Shown here: piece by piece, positions 62,748-64,000 of the stretch
Position numbering within the stretch: position 1 is the first letter of the stretch
How the letters are laid out: the number at the start of each line of letters is the position of its first letter
Assembly: GCA_016790705.1 (NCBI GenBank)
Contig: JAEUOT010000043.1
Coordinates: forward strand, 1-64,000
Direction: 5' to 3'
DNA length: 64,000 nt
Origin: Hydrogenophaga sp.
Lineage (GTDB): Bacteria > Pseudomonadota > Gammaproteobacteria > Burkholderiales > Burkholderiaceae_C
Notes under the pieces: model-generated
What the model was told of the DNA's origin: nothing
What the model saw: the letters and a program-made list of their open reading frames with translations, nothing else
Database searches by the model: none
Made by a program: the position numbers and the translations under genes

Positions 62748-63761
62748 ATGGGTGTGTTTGAGCGTTACCTGACCGTCTGGGTCGGTCTGGGCATTCTGGC
62801 CGGTGTGGGCCTTGGGTTGGTGATGCCCAGCGTGTTCCAGGCCGTGGCCGCGATGGAGATCGCACAGGTCAACCTGGTGGTGGCTGTGTTCATCTGGATC
62901 ATGATTTACCCCATGATGATCCAGATCGACTGGCACGCCGTGAAGGACGTGGGCAAGCGGCCGCAGGGCCTGCTGCTCACGCTGGTGGTGAACTGGCTGA
63001 TCAAGCCCTTCACCATGGCGGCGCTGGGCGTGCTGTTCTTTCAGTACGTGTTTGCTGACTGGGTCGATCCGCAATCGGCCAGCGAGTACATCGCCGGCAT
63101 GATCCTGCTGGGCGTAGCGCCCTGCACCGCCATGGTGTTCGTCTGGAGCCAACTGGTGAAAGGCGACGCCAACTACACCCTGGTGCAGGTTTCGGTGAAC
63201 GACCTGATCATGGTGGTGGCGTTCGCCCCCATCGCCGCCTTCCTGCTCGGCGTAACCAACGTGACCGTGCCCTGGGAGACGCTGCTGCTGTCCACCGTGC
63301 TCTATGTGGTCTTGCCGCTGCTGGCGGGCATGGCCACGCGGCAGGTGCTGGTGAAACAGTCGCCCACCGCACTGGGCCAGTTCGTGGCGCGCCTCAAGCC
63401 CTGGTCGGTGGTCGGCCTGATCGCCACCGTGGTGCTGCTGTTTGGCTTCCAGGCCGGCACCATCGTCGAAAAGCCTGGCGTGATCGCGCTGATCGCGGTG
63501 CCGCTGATCCTGCAGTCGTATGGCATCTTCTTCATCACCTGGTGGGGCGCCAAGTGGCTCAAGCTGCCGCACAACATCGCCGGACCGGCCTGCCTGATCG
63601 GCACCTCGAACTTCTTCGAGCTGGCCGTGGCGGTGGCGATTTCGCTGTTCGGCCTGAACTCGGGCGCCGCGCTGGCCACCGTGGTCGGCGTGCTGGTCGA
63701 GGTGCCCGTGATGCTCTCGCTCGTGGCCATCGTCAACGCCTGGCGTCCCCGGACTGCCTGA
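62748..63761 (+). CDS. acr3: Arsenite efflux permease Acr3
   Basis: 337 residues with about 10 membrane segments, the usual Acr3 length. The N-terminus [29 protein letters not shown] and the conserved cysteine in [15 protein letters not shown] (about residue 127) are family marks. It exports arsenite produced by ArsC. It follows a hairpin (see attenuator) and has GGGAG upstream of the ATG. Confidence 0.92.
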   Translation: MGVFERYLTVWVGLGILAGVGLGLVMPSVFQAVAAMEIAQVNLVVAVFIWIMIYPMMIQIDWHAVKDVGKRPQGLLLTLVVNWLIKPFTMAALGVLFFQYVFADWVDPQSASEYIAGMILLGVAPCTAMVFVWSQLVKGDANYTLVQVSVNDLIMVVAFAPIAAFLLGVTNVTVPWETLLLSTVLYVVLPLLAGMATRQVLVKQSPTALGQFVARLKPWSVVGLIATVVLLFGFQAGTIVEKPGVIALIAVPLILQSYGIFFITWWGAKWLKLPHNIAGPACLIGTSNFFELAVAVAISLFGLNSGAALATVVGVLVEVPVMLSLVAIVNAWRPRTA

Positions 63762-63777
63762 ACCCGCAGCGCACCCC

Positions 63778-64000
63778 ATGTCCGACATCACGATCTATCA
63801 CAACCCCGCCTGCGGCACCTCGCGCAACGTGCTGGCCATGATCCGCAACAGCGGCGTGGAACCCACGGTCATCGAGTACCTCAAGCACCCGCCCAGCACG
63901 CAGCAGATCCAGGAATGGCTGAGCACCATGGGCGCCACGGTGCACCAGGTGCTGCGAGAAAAAGGCACCCCCTACGCCGAACTGGACCTGGGCAACCCCA
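63778..64000 (+). CDS. arsC: Arsenate reductase, glutaredoxin-type ArsC (N-terminal part)
   Basis: Only the first 74 residues are in the window; the gene runs off the right edge. The catalytic cysteine is in YHNPACGTSRN (C12), the hallmark of the glutathione/glutaredoxin-dependent ArsC family; EYLKHPPS follows. It is unrelated to the ArsC at 62184, so the operon carries both reductase types. It starts 17 bp after acr3. Confidence 0.88.
   Translation, partial: MSDITIYHNPACGTSRNVLAMIRNSGVEPTVIEYLKHPPSTQQIQEWLSTMGATVHQVLREKGTPYAELDLGNP

Overview
This is a high-GC proteobacterial window, most likely from the Burkholderiales (Comamonadaceae-like gene content and codon use). It joins ordinary chromosomal genes on the left (about 1-11.97 kb) to a conjugative element with VirB/VirD4-type transfer genes (about 12-57.5 kb). 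An arsenic-resistance operon runs off the right edge (57.6-64 kb). I see no integrase, replication initiator, tRNA, rRNA, insertion sequence or CRISPR array, so whether this is an integrative conjugative element (ICE) or an integrated or free plasmid cannot be settled here. ICE-like is the better guess because of the chromosomal left flank.

Left flank. A basic-amino-acid ABC transporter operon (aotJQMOP-like, first gene cut by the edge) is followed by an EF-hand protein, a penicillin-acylase-family enzyme, an FHA/cyclase protein, a small unknown, an LD-carboxypeptidase, and a two-gene operon made of a 2'-5' RNA ligase-like protein and a TadA deaminase fused to a haloalkane-dehalogenase-like domain. 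That operon has a near-perfect LexA box in its leader.

Element. It opens with an AlpA-type regulator and a small conserved gene. The first cargo block holds an ArgP-like regulator, an SSS-like transporter coupled to a fatty-acid desaturase, an ACT protein, an unknown gene overlapping a LuxR-type regulator, and a Gabija-type defence pair (gajA-gajB). The transfer operon follows: trbM-like, virB1, B2, B3, B4, a small secreted protein, B6, B5, B8, B9, B10, B11, virD4, an OmpA-like lipoprotein, an LPD7 protein and a DUF1173 protein. A second defence block (38.3-48.1 kb) is a type I restriction-modification system with an inserted PDDEXK (DUF1016) nuclease and a terminal Rad50-like zinc-hook ATPase. 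The mobilisation module has a MOB_P-like relaxase and MobC on the minus strand, a probable oriT, and a divergent stbABC-like cluster. Minus-strand DUF932, ssb, radC and parB genes look like a leading region.

Three 24-bp palindromic sites of the form GCTGGA-N12-AATCCAGC, one of them degenerate, lie upstream of alpA, of the transfer operon and of mobC. They suggest one regulator controls element start-up, pilus synthesis and DNA processing together.

Right end. An arsenic operon carries an ArsJ-associated GAPDH, arsJ, arsR, an unrecognised ATP-grasp-like gene, an ArsI/CadI-like dioxygenase with a Cys-rich tail, a thioredoxin-type arsC, acr3 and the start of a second, glutaredoxin-type arsC. It has an ArsR-type inverted repeat at the promoter and a possible attenuator before acr3.
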